Below, in pieces: positions 12,201 through 23,300 of a stretch of 64,000 nucleotides of DNA. Made by a program: the position numbers and the translations under genes. The DNA is from Podaxis mareebaensis. Taxonomy: Eukaryota > Basidiomycota > Agaricomycetes > Agaricales > Agaricaceae. The DNA lies in NCBI GenBank assembly GCA_018524725.1, contig JAEUWP010000135.1, positions 62,001 through 126,000 on the forward strand, in the 5' to 3' direction. The stretch's first letter is position 1. Every line of letters begins with the position of its first letter. Below the pieces are notes generated by a model. That model saw nothing but the letters and a program-made list of their open reading frames with translations. It had not been told where the DNA came from and did no database searches.

Positions 12201-15200
12201 TCCACAAGCCTATCTCCACCGATTTTCGACATCGCCAATGCGTCTTTTTGTACGAGTTGATAAAGAGCATTGATGGATGCTAGTTTCAGTGGTCGTCGAG
12301 GGGAGATTAGGTGTTGGCGGAAGAGTTTGACTGTTTGTGGGATATCCATGTGTTCGGGTGCGAACATGAGGAAATGTTGGATGCATTTGATAGCTTCGAC
12401 ACAAATACCCTCGTCTTCCTCCTCCATAAATTCCCGCATGAGATTTAACACCAACTCCCTCGTGCGACTTGACTCTCTGATATCTGGTCCGAGGACATTG
12501 ATGACTGCGTCAATGATTTGACACACCACAGGATAGGCAGGACACTCTCCACCGAGGTTCGCATTATTCACCGTGCTACCACCCTCGCGTTCGTGTGAGT
12601 CCATCAAGTAGATCTTGAGCAGCATCCCCAAGGTTCCAGAGACGAAGGGGGCATAAGACAGGCTGGCAGCATTGATGACTCTTGCCAGGGCATTAAGGGC
12701 CCAGAAATGCACAACCGGGTGCGGGTCATTACTGAGCGACATGAGGACGTTGACGGTAGTTTTGAGTAGCGGGCCCGCAGCAAGTCCGCCAACATGTGTG
12801 TAAATCGCGCCGAATGCGAGTGCGCAGCCTGCGCGGGAGTGCGGATCGCGGTTGTTGACCACTTGATCGACCAAGTCTTTGATTTGGCTCGTCAGGTGAT
12901 TTGTACCCGAGAGACTTGCGAGTCGGCCGATACATTCGCTTCCAGCTGAACGTAGGACCAGATCCCCGTCAATAAGGGCATCCTATGAATGTAGGGCTCA
13001 GACCATGGTTGGACAATGGGAGAATCCACGCTCACCCTCAGGAAAGGAGATAACAAGCTCGTAACCTGTGCGCTCCCAAATGTTTCCCTTGCATGCTTGA
13101 ACTGACTTGCTGTTGCGTGTCGCAGGGCAAGAACCAGCGCAACAGTTGCATTCACGAAAACTGCCGACTTTCTTCCAACATTCTTATCCAGCTTGGGCGA
13201 TTTGGTAAACTCGACCAGCTGCTGGGCGAATTTGGCCGTCGAAGAGAGATCTTGCAAGGGTAGTAAACGCGCGAACAGTTCGATTGCACTGTCAACTACC
13301 GCCGTAGCCGATGGTGGTGATTCGATGAGCTGGTACTCGTTGACCGAGAGTTTGGCTTGACAAAGGGAGAGGGGATCATGTTCGCATGCACCGAGGATAG
13401 GTTTACGCAGCTGCGAGCGCGAGTGTCATCAATACCACCCAAATAGATCATCGCGATAACAAACGCACCAGTGTATCAATCGAAACCTCTACAGCATCCC
13501 TATTCAAATAATCCCTCCTCCCATCTACTCCACTCCCACTCTCATCCGCATCCGTATCACTCCCAACCCCAATCCCTCCAAAATCAACAACCTCAGTACT
13601 TGTAACACCATACCCGTACCCATCCACACTTGCCCAAACAGAACTAAATGTTCCAGTCGAACTCGCGATCGCAGCCTGCACCGCAGACCCTCCAATTCCA
13701 TGTGCATGCACATCTGGACTCGCAAACACTGAGATCGTCGACTGCAAGAGCGACGCCTGTGTCGACTCCGGTATGCTCCCGAACCCGAGTTCAGAGAAAC
13801 ATTGATACACACGTCGACGGAGGAGGGCTTCACGTTCTCTGAGTGTGAGCTCTCGTTCGCGTTTAACGCCCGGTGGGAGTTGTTGCTGAGTTTCAGCTGG
13901 GTCCTCGACGTTTTGCGATATGAACCCGTTGGCGAATGAGAGGGCGTTGCTAAGGAGGGAGGCAACGCGGCGAGCGACGTCGAGCGTAACAAGAGTTGAC
14001 GCATTACGTTGTAGGAAACACAGGACCGCTCCCAATGCGCTTTCGCGGACATGGAGGAGGAAACTCCACTCTGCGACAGACCGGCCACTGTTGTTTTGCG
14101 AGTCTTTGGATGTGGGTTTGGGAAGTGCATTACGCCATAAGACAAGGAGTTGGGGAAGATGTGGTCGAACAAAGTTCGGTCCAAGAGCCATAAGTGATGC
14201 AATCAGCGTCCAAGCGACCTCCACCTCGATACCAGCAATCTTGAGGTCATGGTCACTCGCACGTTTAAGCAACTGTGTCGCCATATCCAGCACCTTCGCA
14301 CTAACATCATATGACACATACAACGGTCGCTCAGGAATAACAGACACGAGCGCGGCGAGACCATACGCATGCCCTAGAGCCCTCAACGATGTATCGTGGG
14401 TGGATGACGGCGTACTGATGATGATCAAATCTCTCTGCAGCTTATCCATCAACGTTAGAATCGTTTTGGGCAGACGGAGGGGAGTGGAATAGCAGAAACA
14501 GCGGAGAGCCCACGATGCAGTGACGCGGACGGTATGGCTTGGGTGTGCGAGAATCGTAACGAGGGGTTCAGAAAGGGCGTCTTGGACTGGAGGAGGCGCG
14601 TTCCCGAGTTGTTGCAGGAGACCCGCAACTTCACGGAGCACCATTACAAGAACGGTCGACGACGGAGCGACTTGGCCCGGCATCATGGCGGGCCATCGTT
14701 TAAGGTAGCTGTTGGCCAACTCTTGGATGGCGCTGATCTGTCCTTGTTCGCTCAACATCCGAACACCGATGAGATCTCGCAAGAGAATCCCAACTAGAGT
14801 TCGAACGGACAACGTTTCATATCTATTTGAGGAATTTCGGGGGAGCGCGACTATCTCATTCATAAGGTGCCCAACGACAAGCGAAAAATTCGCCTCGATC
14901 CATCCAGCACCCAACTGTGTAAACAGCGCAGCGTAGAAATCGAATATCCCTACACGGATTTTGCGCGATTGGTGAGGTTTGTTGAAATGATTCGAGAGGT
15001 GAAGGAGCATCTCTGTCGGAGTCATGAGTACTTTCTTCACTTCGGCGGCAGCGTGTGACGGGGATATCGCATCATCGTCAGCATTCTCCTGATCCTTCTT
15101 CGGTTTCTGTGCGGGTTCGGGTACAGGAACCGCACGTTCAACCTGGGTGGATGCAAGGAGATGGCCAATGAGTTGGGCAAGAGTGTGCCGGGTGAGTTGG

Positions 15201-16180
15201 TCTGCCGTCTCGAGACTCTTGATGCATAGAGTAAGAATGGTTTCCACGTCACTGGATGTCGGATGCGTGCCGTCGTCAGGTGAATACATGGCGATTATAA
15301 CCTGTAGAATGTGAGATCAGATTCCTTACAAAAGTACAATAGGCAACCCACTTCAGCCGACGCACGCTGGACGGGGAGAGCCTTGTCGGTCAAGTAATTC
15401 CGAGTTTGCTTAAAGATATCCTTTGTAGTCGCATCAGTAACAGCTCGCTTCGCAGTGGTAATCGCCTTTTTAAGCGTCACAAGAGCCTGATATCTAAGCA
15501 ACGTAGACTAACTTCGAACATCAGTGACCACCTACAGAGCAAACAAATCAACCCACGTTAGATGACTTTGCAGTCCTCAAAGTCACAACCGCGATCTCAG
15601 CCATAAACGACATGACCTAAAAGCACCATGAACTCATCAGTCCAAGAGCCATGGAACAAGCATATACGCACATTGGCTCCAAACACGGCCATAATATCAC
15701 CCACACACGACAACGCTGCTCTACGCCCAATTAGCCCATTCCACACAAACCAATCACCCAAAAAGAACAAACCCACATTTTACTCCCATCTCTATCCACC
15801 GGCGCTTTGAAATCCCCCGCAATCTTCATAAACGCTTGTAGCGTATCAAACATCGTCCGAGTCTCTCCCCGCGTATACAACTCCACCAGACATTTCCCCA
15901 CCAAATTCCGAATCGCCCGCCCAGGTATTGGGTACGGGTCGGGCGAGGCTACGATCTTGATGAGCGCCTTCTCGATGTCTGCTTGCTTGGCCTTAAGGTC
16001 GCCCTAGAGTTACCATGCAGTTACCCACAAAACTATGTGAGTATATGCGCGGCGGTAACACCTGAGAAGACATACGATTTGCACTTCTTTAATATACTTT
16101 GAGACATTAGCCAGCCACTGGAAGAGATACACCTCCTTGTTGTCTCCCGAGAGTTCTGCCTTTGCAAGGGTCATCATCAT
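9234..16180 (-). CDS. LAA1/HEATR5-family HEAT-repeat protein (AP-1 accessory)
   Basis: A very large alpha-solenoid protein, roughly 2000 residues. Yeast Laa1 and animal HEATR5A/B bind clathrin adaptor AP-1 and act in trafficking between trans-Golgi and endosomes. The start at 16178-16180 gives MMMTLAKAELSGDNKEVYLF, then FQWLANVSKYIKEVQ, comparable to the HEATR5 N-terminus. The first large exon region (13448-15289) reads RKIRVGIFDFYAALFTQLG and VRVTASWALRCFCYSTPLRL, matching HEATR5 blocks in order. Next come NLVGKCLVELYTRGETRTMF near the N-terminus and NRDPHSRAGCALAFGAIYTHV at 11645-12874. The C-terminal exon ends in KPQISLRSF at TAG 9234-9236, like the conserved end of the family. At least fifteen introns are needed. 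The gene looks intact. Short acidic and Ser/Gly-rich loops interrupt the repeats, for example around 11950-12010. Confidence 0.9.
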
Positions 16181-16417
16181 TGGGAGTAGTCCAACGAGGA
16201 GAAACAGCTGACCTCTACGACATCATCATATTCCGTCGACATTAGAGATTGTAGTTTTCGTCAGAGTATCATTCAAGTGCAAGAGGTCATAAAACAAGGG
16301 AGAATTAGCGAATTATGCACTGTGCCGAGACTTGTCAATGATCCCATTCACGTCCTTCAATATTCGGCAGACGCCGACGCCACGATCGATATTATTCCAA
16401 ATATGGATGTTTTTCAA

Positions 16418-16500
16418 GGACCCCTAGCTCAGTGGTAGAGCGTGAGATTCCAGCTATATGCGATTCCTCAAGGTCATCCGTTCGATCCGGGTGGGGTTCA
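16418..16500 (+). tRNA. tRNA-Trp (CCA), with an 11-nt intron
   Basis: The acceptor stem GGACCCC pairs with GGGGTTC before discriminator A. The D arm is GCTC-AGTGGTA-GAGC and the T arm is ATCCG-TTCGATC-CGGGT. The anticodon loop TTCCAG gives anticodon CCA. The total of 83 nt leaves an 11-nt insert after position 37 (CTATATGCGAT), where nuclear tRNA introns sit. One flaw is seen: position 31 A faces position 39 C at the top of the anticodon stem, so a slightly different intron boundary or a pseudogene is possible. It stands alone between two protein genes. Confidence 0.7.
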
Positions 16501-16525
16501 CAGGGATTCGTGCAGCACAGCATCC

Positions 16526-16531
16526 TTTTTT
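16526..16531 (+). terminator. Pol III T-run terminator of the tRNA
   Basis: Six consecutive T residues lie 26 bp after the tRNA 3' end, the usual RNA polymerase III stop signal. Confidence 0.55.
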
Positions 16532-16950
16532 GCAATCCTCACAACCATATCCTTGTTTATTACAGTATGTGAACCATGCACTGGCCAACTCCACTTTTCA
16601 AATGCACCACTTCTCCGGGTCACTCATAGCGAAACAAATTAGCTCCCGTCTTACCCGTACGGGACCGTATGTCATAACATGCGACCGTCAGGTTAGTTTC
16701 ATCATACATACTCGCAGAGAAGTTCTTACAACATGTGTCTTATTTCCATAACCGCCTTATACCGCCCTCTCCTCAACCCGAGATCACCGCATTGTCACAA
16801 GCATGATATTTCGTCTGTAACGGTATTATATCCCTCGTATATATCCTCCCGTAAAAAAAGTAACCTAGAACTGCCTTTCTATCTTTGTAGACTTCGTACT
16901 AAACTTCCGTTTCCAAAGTATGCCTATTCAAAACCAAATTAGGTCGACCT
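16532..16950. other. intergenic, tRNA to GH15 3' end
   Basis: About 420 bp of pyrimidine-rich sequence with only short unsupported frames. I see no feature beyond 3' flanking sequence. Confidence 0.4.
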
Positions 16951-19900
16951 CTACCCCAAGGTCCTCGAGAGATTATAAGCGGCAGATATCAAAGTGACAT
17001 GACTACCACACGCAATCAGCACCTCAACCAAACTGATGGTGTAAAAGGAAGTAACCACGTACGTGAATCCCTGAACAGCATTCCCCAACCTGCAACAACA
17101 CATAGTCAACACAAACCCAAGTAAACAAACACGAAAGATCCACGTACGACTCTCCAGAATCCGAAATCTCTTCACTACACAACCCAACATGGTTCAAATA
17201 CAACAAAAAGTCCTATACCAGGCCAAATCAACGTCAAATATCACAAATAACAATTCTCGGACTCACCTCGAACATCGAAATAGCCCTTGGCAAGAACGTC
17301 CTGTCCGTCTGACCAGCCCTCGTAAGCGCCTCGACGCACCAAAGCGTGCACAAGCAGAATGTTCCTTCTTCGCCTCCGACACCGTCTTCAGATTTACGGG
17401 TATCGTAGCGATATACAAGGTTCTACAACAGGATGATTCTGATTACGACCGGGAAGAGGCAATGAAGAACGAGCGTACATTGGAAGTCAATCCGCCTTTA
17501 TCCGGCGTCTTGAGGATTTGCTTAAGAGTGGATACGAACCTGGGGTCGGACTAACAGCTAATATCAACAAATGAACGAAAACCTCCAATATGAACTCACA
17601 GCCTGCATGAAGAACACCAGTGGCATAATCAACACTGCCGAGTCCAGGACATGGGTTTCTTCATAGCTCTGTCCAAAGAACTTGCCCTCTTTGTTCCATG
17701 CGCGGTTCATTATTTCCTCGTACAGTTCGTCGCGGGCTGCGAGCCATTTGAAGCGGTTAGGGCAAGGCAGCGACCGCTTATCCGCAAGGCGGAGACCTAT
17801 TAAGGGAGGATAAAGGGTTCATCAATGTGTATAGGGGAAGAAGATGGCACGGGAACGAACCTCGGTCGATTGCTACCCAGAGCATGATCTACAGCGGGAG
17901 TCAGCATTACTGAGAAGCACGTGCCAGATATTATCATTGTTAGACCTTAGAGTACTGAGGAACAATCAGGAGACGATCAAACAAATGGGACATAGTCTAC
18001 GCACCGTGAAGTTCCTCTCACGATTCCTCACTTCCCTACCCTGGCATCAGCCACCCAAACTCACCCGAAAAGAAAAATCACAAACCAGATGGACCTAAGA
18101 AAGATGGGTTGGAATCATAGAAAAAGTACCTTGAAGCAGGATGCTCACAAGTCAGGATCTTTGTAGTGCTCAACCACGACTGCGACCATGATGGATCAGT
18201 ACTAACTCATGACGAAAACAAAAAAGCGCCTACAGTCAACCCTATAATGCGGAGACCATGGTCAATCATCAACGTATCACTGTCGAACGAGGCACGCTTA
18301 CACGCCCCGAACCAAGACCCTACAGTGCCCGTTAGCGTCCAGAGTCAATTATGAATCATGTATGGACGCACCAATCGTCATAGCTCTAACGTCCAGGTAG
18401 GAGTCAGTGTACCAGATCCATTGTCAGTCAAGCGAACTTACGAGAGGTTTTCCAAACTGAAACGATCATCATAAGCACCTGCGATACGCGAATAACACAC
18501 AAGCACTCACTTTCTGGCCGAGATAAATACAATCCATCCTAACGTTCCCATCAGCGCGCAACTGAGTACACAACCACACCAACTCACAACTCGCCATAGA
18601 TGTCCTTCAAACACAGTCAGTAGCCGAGGCATTACGCGAACATGAAGAAATAGCTCACAAGCTGAACGTGATCCGCAGCACCATTTCCGATGCGAACAGG
18701 TTTCGAGCCCTTATGACCATCAAGATGAGTCAACTCGATCTCTGGGATGTTCTTTTCACCTGTATATCAACCACACATGAGCTATCGTTGATACCAGAAG
18801 TGGCTGCACACACCATGGATAGTATACATGATCTGGATACTACCATCGGGGTTCTTGTCCCTCAAACGCTCGAAAATAAACTCGAGATACGCTAGCAACG
18901 ATTATCACTAGACGGTGAGCTACGCATCTATGCATTAAACGAGGAACAAAAGCGCACCATTCGCTTCCTCGGTAAATCCCAACCGGATCAACGCATAAAG
19001 CGTGAACGACGAATCGCGAATCCACGAGTACCGATAATCCCTTGACGACCCGTATGCATGAGTGAAGCACAATACTTGATTATCTGCACCTACCAATTCC
19101 TCGTTCCACCAATGTACTCGGGCAAGCTGAAGGTTGGGCTAGCAACAACAGCACCTGGAAGGGAAAGCGAAAACCAAAAATACATTAGCCGACTGAACCT
19201 TGGGTTTGGGGTACACATAGACCCCGAGTAGATAGAAGTGTGATTGTGATCAATGGGAATGAATTACGGACCGGTAGGCTCGTAGATGAGGAGTTTGAGG
19301 GCGAGAGCACTGCGCAAGACGGCTTCCTTCCAGGAGCCTGTGTAGGTCGATTGACGGATCCAGTCATACCAGTATCGGTTGGTCGTCTGGACGGCCATTA
19401 ACCCCCATGTTCGTGAAAGAATTGACGATCTGAACTTACATGAAGCAAAGAATGAACGAGTTCCTAAAAAATTCGGATGAGTACATATGTTATGTGAAGA
19501 GCGAGTGTATTGCGCACCCTGGTAAGGAAGGGATCGTCCAGTGATCTCCCCCTCGGAACCAACGCAGCAAGAGAAGCGTCGCGTTCAGCAGCGATCGCAG
19601 CATCAACCTTCCTCAGTTGTGCATCGCCAGCTCCGCCAGGCGCACCAGGCGCCTGAATGATACCAGTTTGCGGGATCTCAGGACTGAGTTGGAGGTGTGC
19701 CTTGGGAGCAGTGACCTGCGTGTACGCATACGCATTGGTAGAACCAGGGGGGTTACGGAGAATGAACGTGACAGCCTGTCCCTCGACAAGTTGGATGAAA
19801 GCCTGGACCGCAAGGCCCTTGTGTCCCTTGGCAGAGAGATCGAGTGTGGTCAGACGAACAACGGGGACATCGACATCATCGTGGGTCCTCTCCGGAACAT

Positions 19901-20610
19901 AGCGCAGGTCCAGTGTCAGATCCGCGGACTCGAAGAGGGCCTTCTTTTGTTTGGTATTACCAGGGACGTAGGGGATACTGTCGTCGTCGACGATACTGGT
20001 AACGTGGGGATTGCGAGCGTAGTTGAACGCAGGGGCACATTCGACGTTGATGGTGAGCGAACCGCGGATGCACTCGACGCGGCGGATAAGCCAAGGGAGG
20101 AGAGGCTTTTGTGTGGTTGAGCCAGTGGCGCTGGCCTGGCGCGGACGGGGGAGGAAATCTATACGCAGAGAACGTCAGCAAGGGTAATGTGCGCAAAGTC
20201 ACAAAATCAGCACATACCGGTGACGCTGACGACACCAAGGTCATTCATAAACTTGGTTTGGAGGACATTAGAGCTGGGCAAATAATTTTGCTTGGAGGTG
20301 TAAGGTATGGTAGGGCTGATTGAAAAGTGGCCACCCTTGTCCTTGTCAAGGATACGGGCAAAAACGGACGGAGAATCAAAGTTGGGGACACAGTAGCTCT
20401 CAACTGGAGAAAAGGGTCAGGGGATGTGACAAAGAGAGGGGAGATGGACGGACTGGAGCCATCGAGAGAGACGAGAGCGGCAGTTCTGAGATTGCCAATG
20501 CTTGAAAGGATGTTGATATGTTGTTCCTGACGTCATTGGGGTGGGACTCACAGGCCATGATCAGCAATGGGGAGGTATCCACGGTCGTTTGAAGGCTGGT
20601 AGTAGCTCAT
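16951..20610 (-). CDS. GH15 family trehalase/glucoamylase-like glycosidase
   Basis: A glycoside hydrolase of family 15, the type with an N-terminal beta-sandwich (trehalase-like) followed by an (alpha/alpha)6 barrel. The start at 20608-20610 gives [20 protein letters not shown]; the next exons read [15 protein letters not shown] and [20 protein letters not shown]. The barrel has [13 protein letters not shown] near 19340 and [17 protein letters not shown] near 18990. Later exons give [18 protein letters not shown] and [15 protein letters not shown]. The C-terminal exon reads [20 protein letters not shown] and ends at TAG 16951-16953. No signal peptide precedes the catalytic part, so an intracellular enzyme acting on alpha-glucosides or trehalose is inferred. 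More than ten introns are used, some very short exons among them. It seems complete. Confidence 0.85.
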
Positions 20611-20935
20611 GATAGTACGGCGGTGGTGGTTGAGGCAAGAGAGAAGGGGTTTGTATCGATAGACGCTGAAATACCCTGTATCAACTGCTCGAAATATTCG
20701 CATCTCTGCATGCCTTTGTTACCAACCCCGTGTATTCTGTCTTATCCAGCTCATCGACAGTCAAGCCAAGCCATCCCATCATTCTCACACACCACGTGTC
20801 CGCGTCTTCCGCGTCTTTCTATTTTTGGCCACCCCTGTTTTGCTCCCGGCTGCTCTCTGAGAACGATCATGAACTCTTCACTGTGTTATTACATCCCTGT
20901 AATCCTCGGACCCCACGACTACGCCTAGTAAGAAA
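20611..20935. other. intergenic, GH15 upstream and P450 3' flank
   Basis: These 325 bp hold the promoter of the GH15 gene. The sequence is C/T-rich on the plus strand with no clear TATA box. No gene is seen. Confidence 0.4.
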
Positions 20936-22997
20936 TCAGACCTCTCCTCTCTCGTGACCACCCCTTTTTCGGAACAACAGATGTGCTTTAACGTCCGGCA
21001 CACACGCATGTGCGATCCACTGATTATCGGGTCTTCTTTCCCCTTCCAATTTGATGTCGTAGTTTAGTAGGATGTACGCGACAGTCGCTCTGATCTCATG
21101 CGCAGCGAAAAATCTGTGTCACCACAGCACACAATATCCACGACTCACTTTCAACGCGTTTCTGACACAGCAAACGTCACTCACCGTCCCGGACATGCAT
21201 GCCTGCCCAATCCCCAGAGAACCCAATTCGTTGACAGCGAGGCAAACGCGTGTTTTACATGGAGCTCGGTATCATCTCCACGGTCCAAATCTGTCTTTCC
21301 CAGTCTGTAAAACCTGAGCCCGTCAAAGCTGTGCGGATCGGGATAGAGTGCCTCGTCGTGGTGCATGGCGTCACTGATCACCGATACGGAGGTTCCGTAC
21401 GGCAAAGTAATGCCGTTGGAGAACCTGAAACCTTTTGGATCACACACTTTGCGCATCATAGAAACTAAACAGTGGTGAGTATGCCAAGACATAACGGAAA
21501 GGTTAACGACTCACTCGCACTCAAACTCGAATACCGGATAGATTCGCGTATGAAACTGTCCATCTTGTATAGTTTTGCAATGGCATTCTTGGACCATCCC
21601 TCCGACTCTGTTATCTCTTGTGCTTCTCTTCGCAGAGGCTCGATGTACTCTGGACGAGCGGCAAGGTCAAATAGTACATGTGACATGATCTTTCAAACAC
21701 ATTAACAACGTCGAAAAAGATAACTGCGACGCAACTTGCCATCGACGTCGTATGAATCGCCGCAAAGTTGACAAACAAAATTCTCATCCCCAAATTTTCA
21801 ACTTTCGCATCTATCCCCTGCGCTTCGTCGACTAACCAGGAGACCAAATCATCCTAAAACGCAATTAATTCCCAACCAATTACACCAACACCGGAGAGTG
21901 TACGTACCGGCTTCCCTTCCCACCCACTCCCATGTTCTTCCTTCATTCTAAGTCGTTCCCGAATAACAGGTCCAAGATACTTCAAACTTAATCTCTTGTG
22001 CTTCTCATATGGCGACAACAACGGCCCGACAATTCTATACCAACGGTCCATATATGAGTCAACACTCGCACAATCACCTCCCAGGCAACACTTACGGGTG
22101 CAAAAACTTTGGTGCCAAATTAATCAAACTCGCTGCTGCCATCACGTTCCCCGCAAACCCGATACACAAGCTCAGATACCCCAGGTCCCGACAAAGTGGT
22201 AACCCCACGAAAACACGGTTGCTCATGCGTGCTATGAGCTTCTCAAGCGTGTTCCATAACGGGACACTCGTCCAATCTACATCGTTAGTGAACTCCAAGA
22301 ACCCGAGAAGCCAAGGACCTTACTTCTACCCGTGACCGGGACGAGGTCCCGCAACGCAGCTATACATTCATCATGTATATCATCACTACCCACCAAACCA
22401 AACCATACAATCAATCGAAAAAACCAGCTCTCAGGAAAGAAACGAAACCCACCAACACGGCGCAAACGACACCAGCTTGATCCTCATCACTTTCAAGTGA
22501 TATACACTGTTCTCGATATTCGACTTGATCGTATGATCGAACCTCACACTCTAAATGACAACCCCACTCTCGTCAAACCCGTCCACCACTCACAAACAGA
22601 AGCACCCACCTCAACAGCCCCCTGATGAAAGCTAACCTCCTCACCCGCCTTTCTCAAATCCTCCACCAACTCTCCTCCACCGACGACAAATTCCCACCGG
22701 GCTATAGTTGGTACTTTAAACAGCTGTGTTGGGTACGTGTCGTACCCTTGTTGAAAGATTTCGCGTCCGTGTTTGAAGAAGCGGAGTGCGGAGATGTACG
22801 ACGTGAGTCGACCAGAGTAGCCGATGGTTGGGATGTGGTCGAACTGCGGGCGTGAGTACCGCTTTGACAACGTAGAGGTGTGGACATACAGTCGGTCGAT
22901 ATTTGTCTAGGTATAATTTTCCCAGAGAGAAAAGGATGATAATGATGGTGAGGAAATAGATGCTCCCTGGCGAGATGAGCCCCGTTGATGGTAGCAT
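20936..22997 (-). CDS. cytochrome P450 monooxygenase
   Basis: A membrane-anchored microsomal P450. The start at 22995-22997 is followed by a hydrophobic anchor (SIYFLTIIIILFSLGKLYL, residues about 12-30). An early block reads FDHIPTIGYSGRLTSYISAL. The I-helix region is LFVNFAAIHTTSMA, where the usual acidic residue of A/G-G-x-D/E-T is replaced (AAIHTT), as in several fungal clans. The K-helix ESIRYS provides ExxR. The heme loop WGLGRHACPGR supplies the Cys ligand (F-x-x-G-x-H-x-C-x-G, with W for F). The last exon starts FFAAHEIRATVAYILLNYD and stops at TGA 20936-20938. Eight or more introns are spliced. It resembles the CYP512-like fungal group, but I do not assign a family. Substrate unknown; electron donor would be NADPH-P450 reductase. 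Confidence 0.87.
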
Positions 22998-23300
22998 ATC
23001 GGAAGCAGTGAGATTATCTGTCCCCTGATATTCCGTTTTTTTATGTTCTCATACATCCATTTCCCTCGTCCACTAGCATCCTTGGGCGCAGTGGTCTATG
23101 CTAGATGGTGTAGAACGCACATTCCTCGAGCATGAAGGCTCGCGGGAAACAATATGGACTTGTCAACCTTATCTCCAAGTGGGCAAGCTCTATCTCGCAA
23201 TGCGACACAAGCTTGACACGACAATGAGCCCGGAATGAACCATTCATATTTATCACTGCTCGGTAGTAATACAATCCAAACACATTACACTATCTCCATT
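22998..23300. other. intergenic, P450 promoter region
   Basis: About 300 bp between the P450 start and the beta-mannosidase stop. A T-run (23034-23042) is the only notable tract. No gene is seen. Confidence 0.4.

Noticed and set aside
13525..14202. Minus-strand frame of 225 codons inside the LAA1 gene
   Set aside because: It is an out-of-frame shadow of the strong LAA1 exon 13448-15289, with low-complexity composition and no family.
13920..14492. Plus-strand frame of 190 codons
   Set aside because: Antisense shadow of the LAA1 exon without homology.
19617..20120. Plus-strand frame of 167 codons opposite the GH15 gene
   Set aside because: It is antisense to a GH15 exon that has clear family motifs; charge-rich composition is the mirror of that exon.
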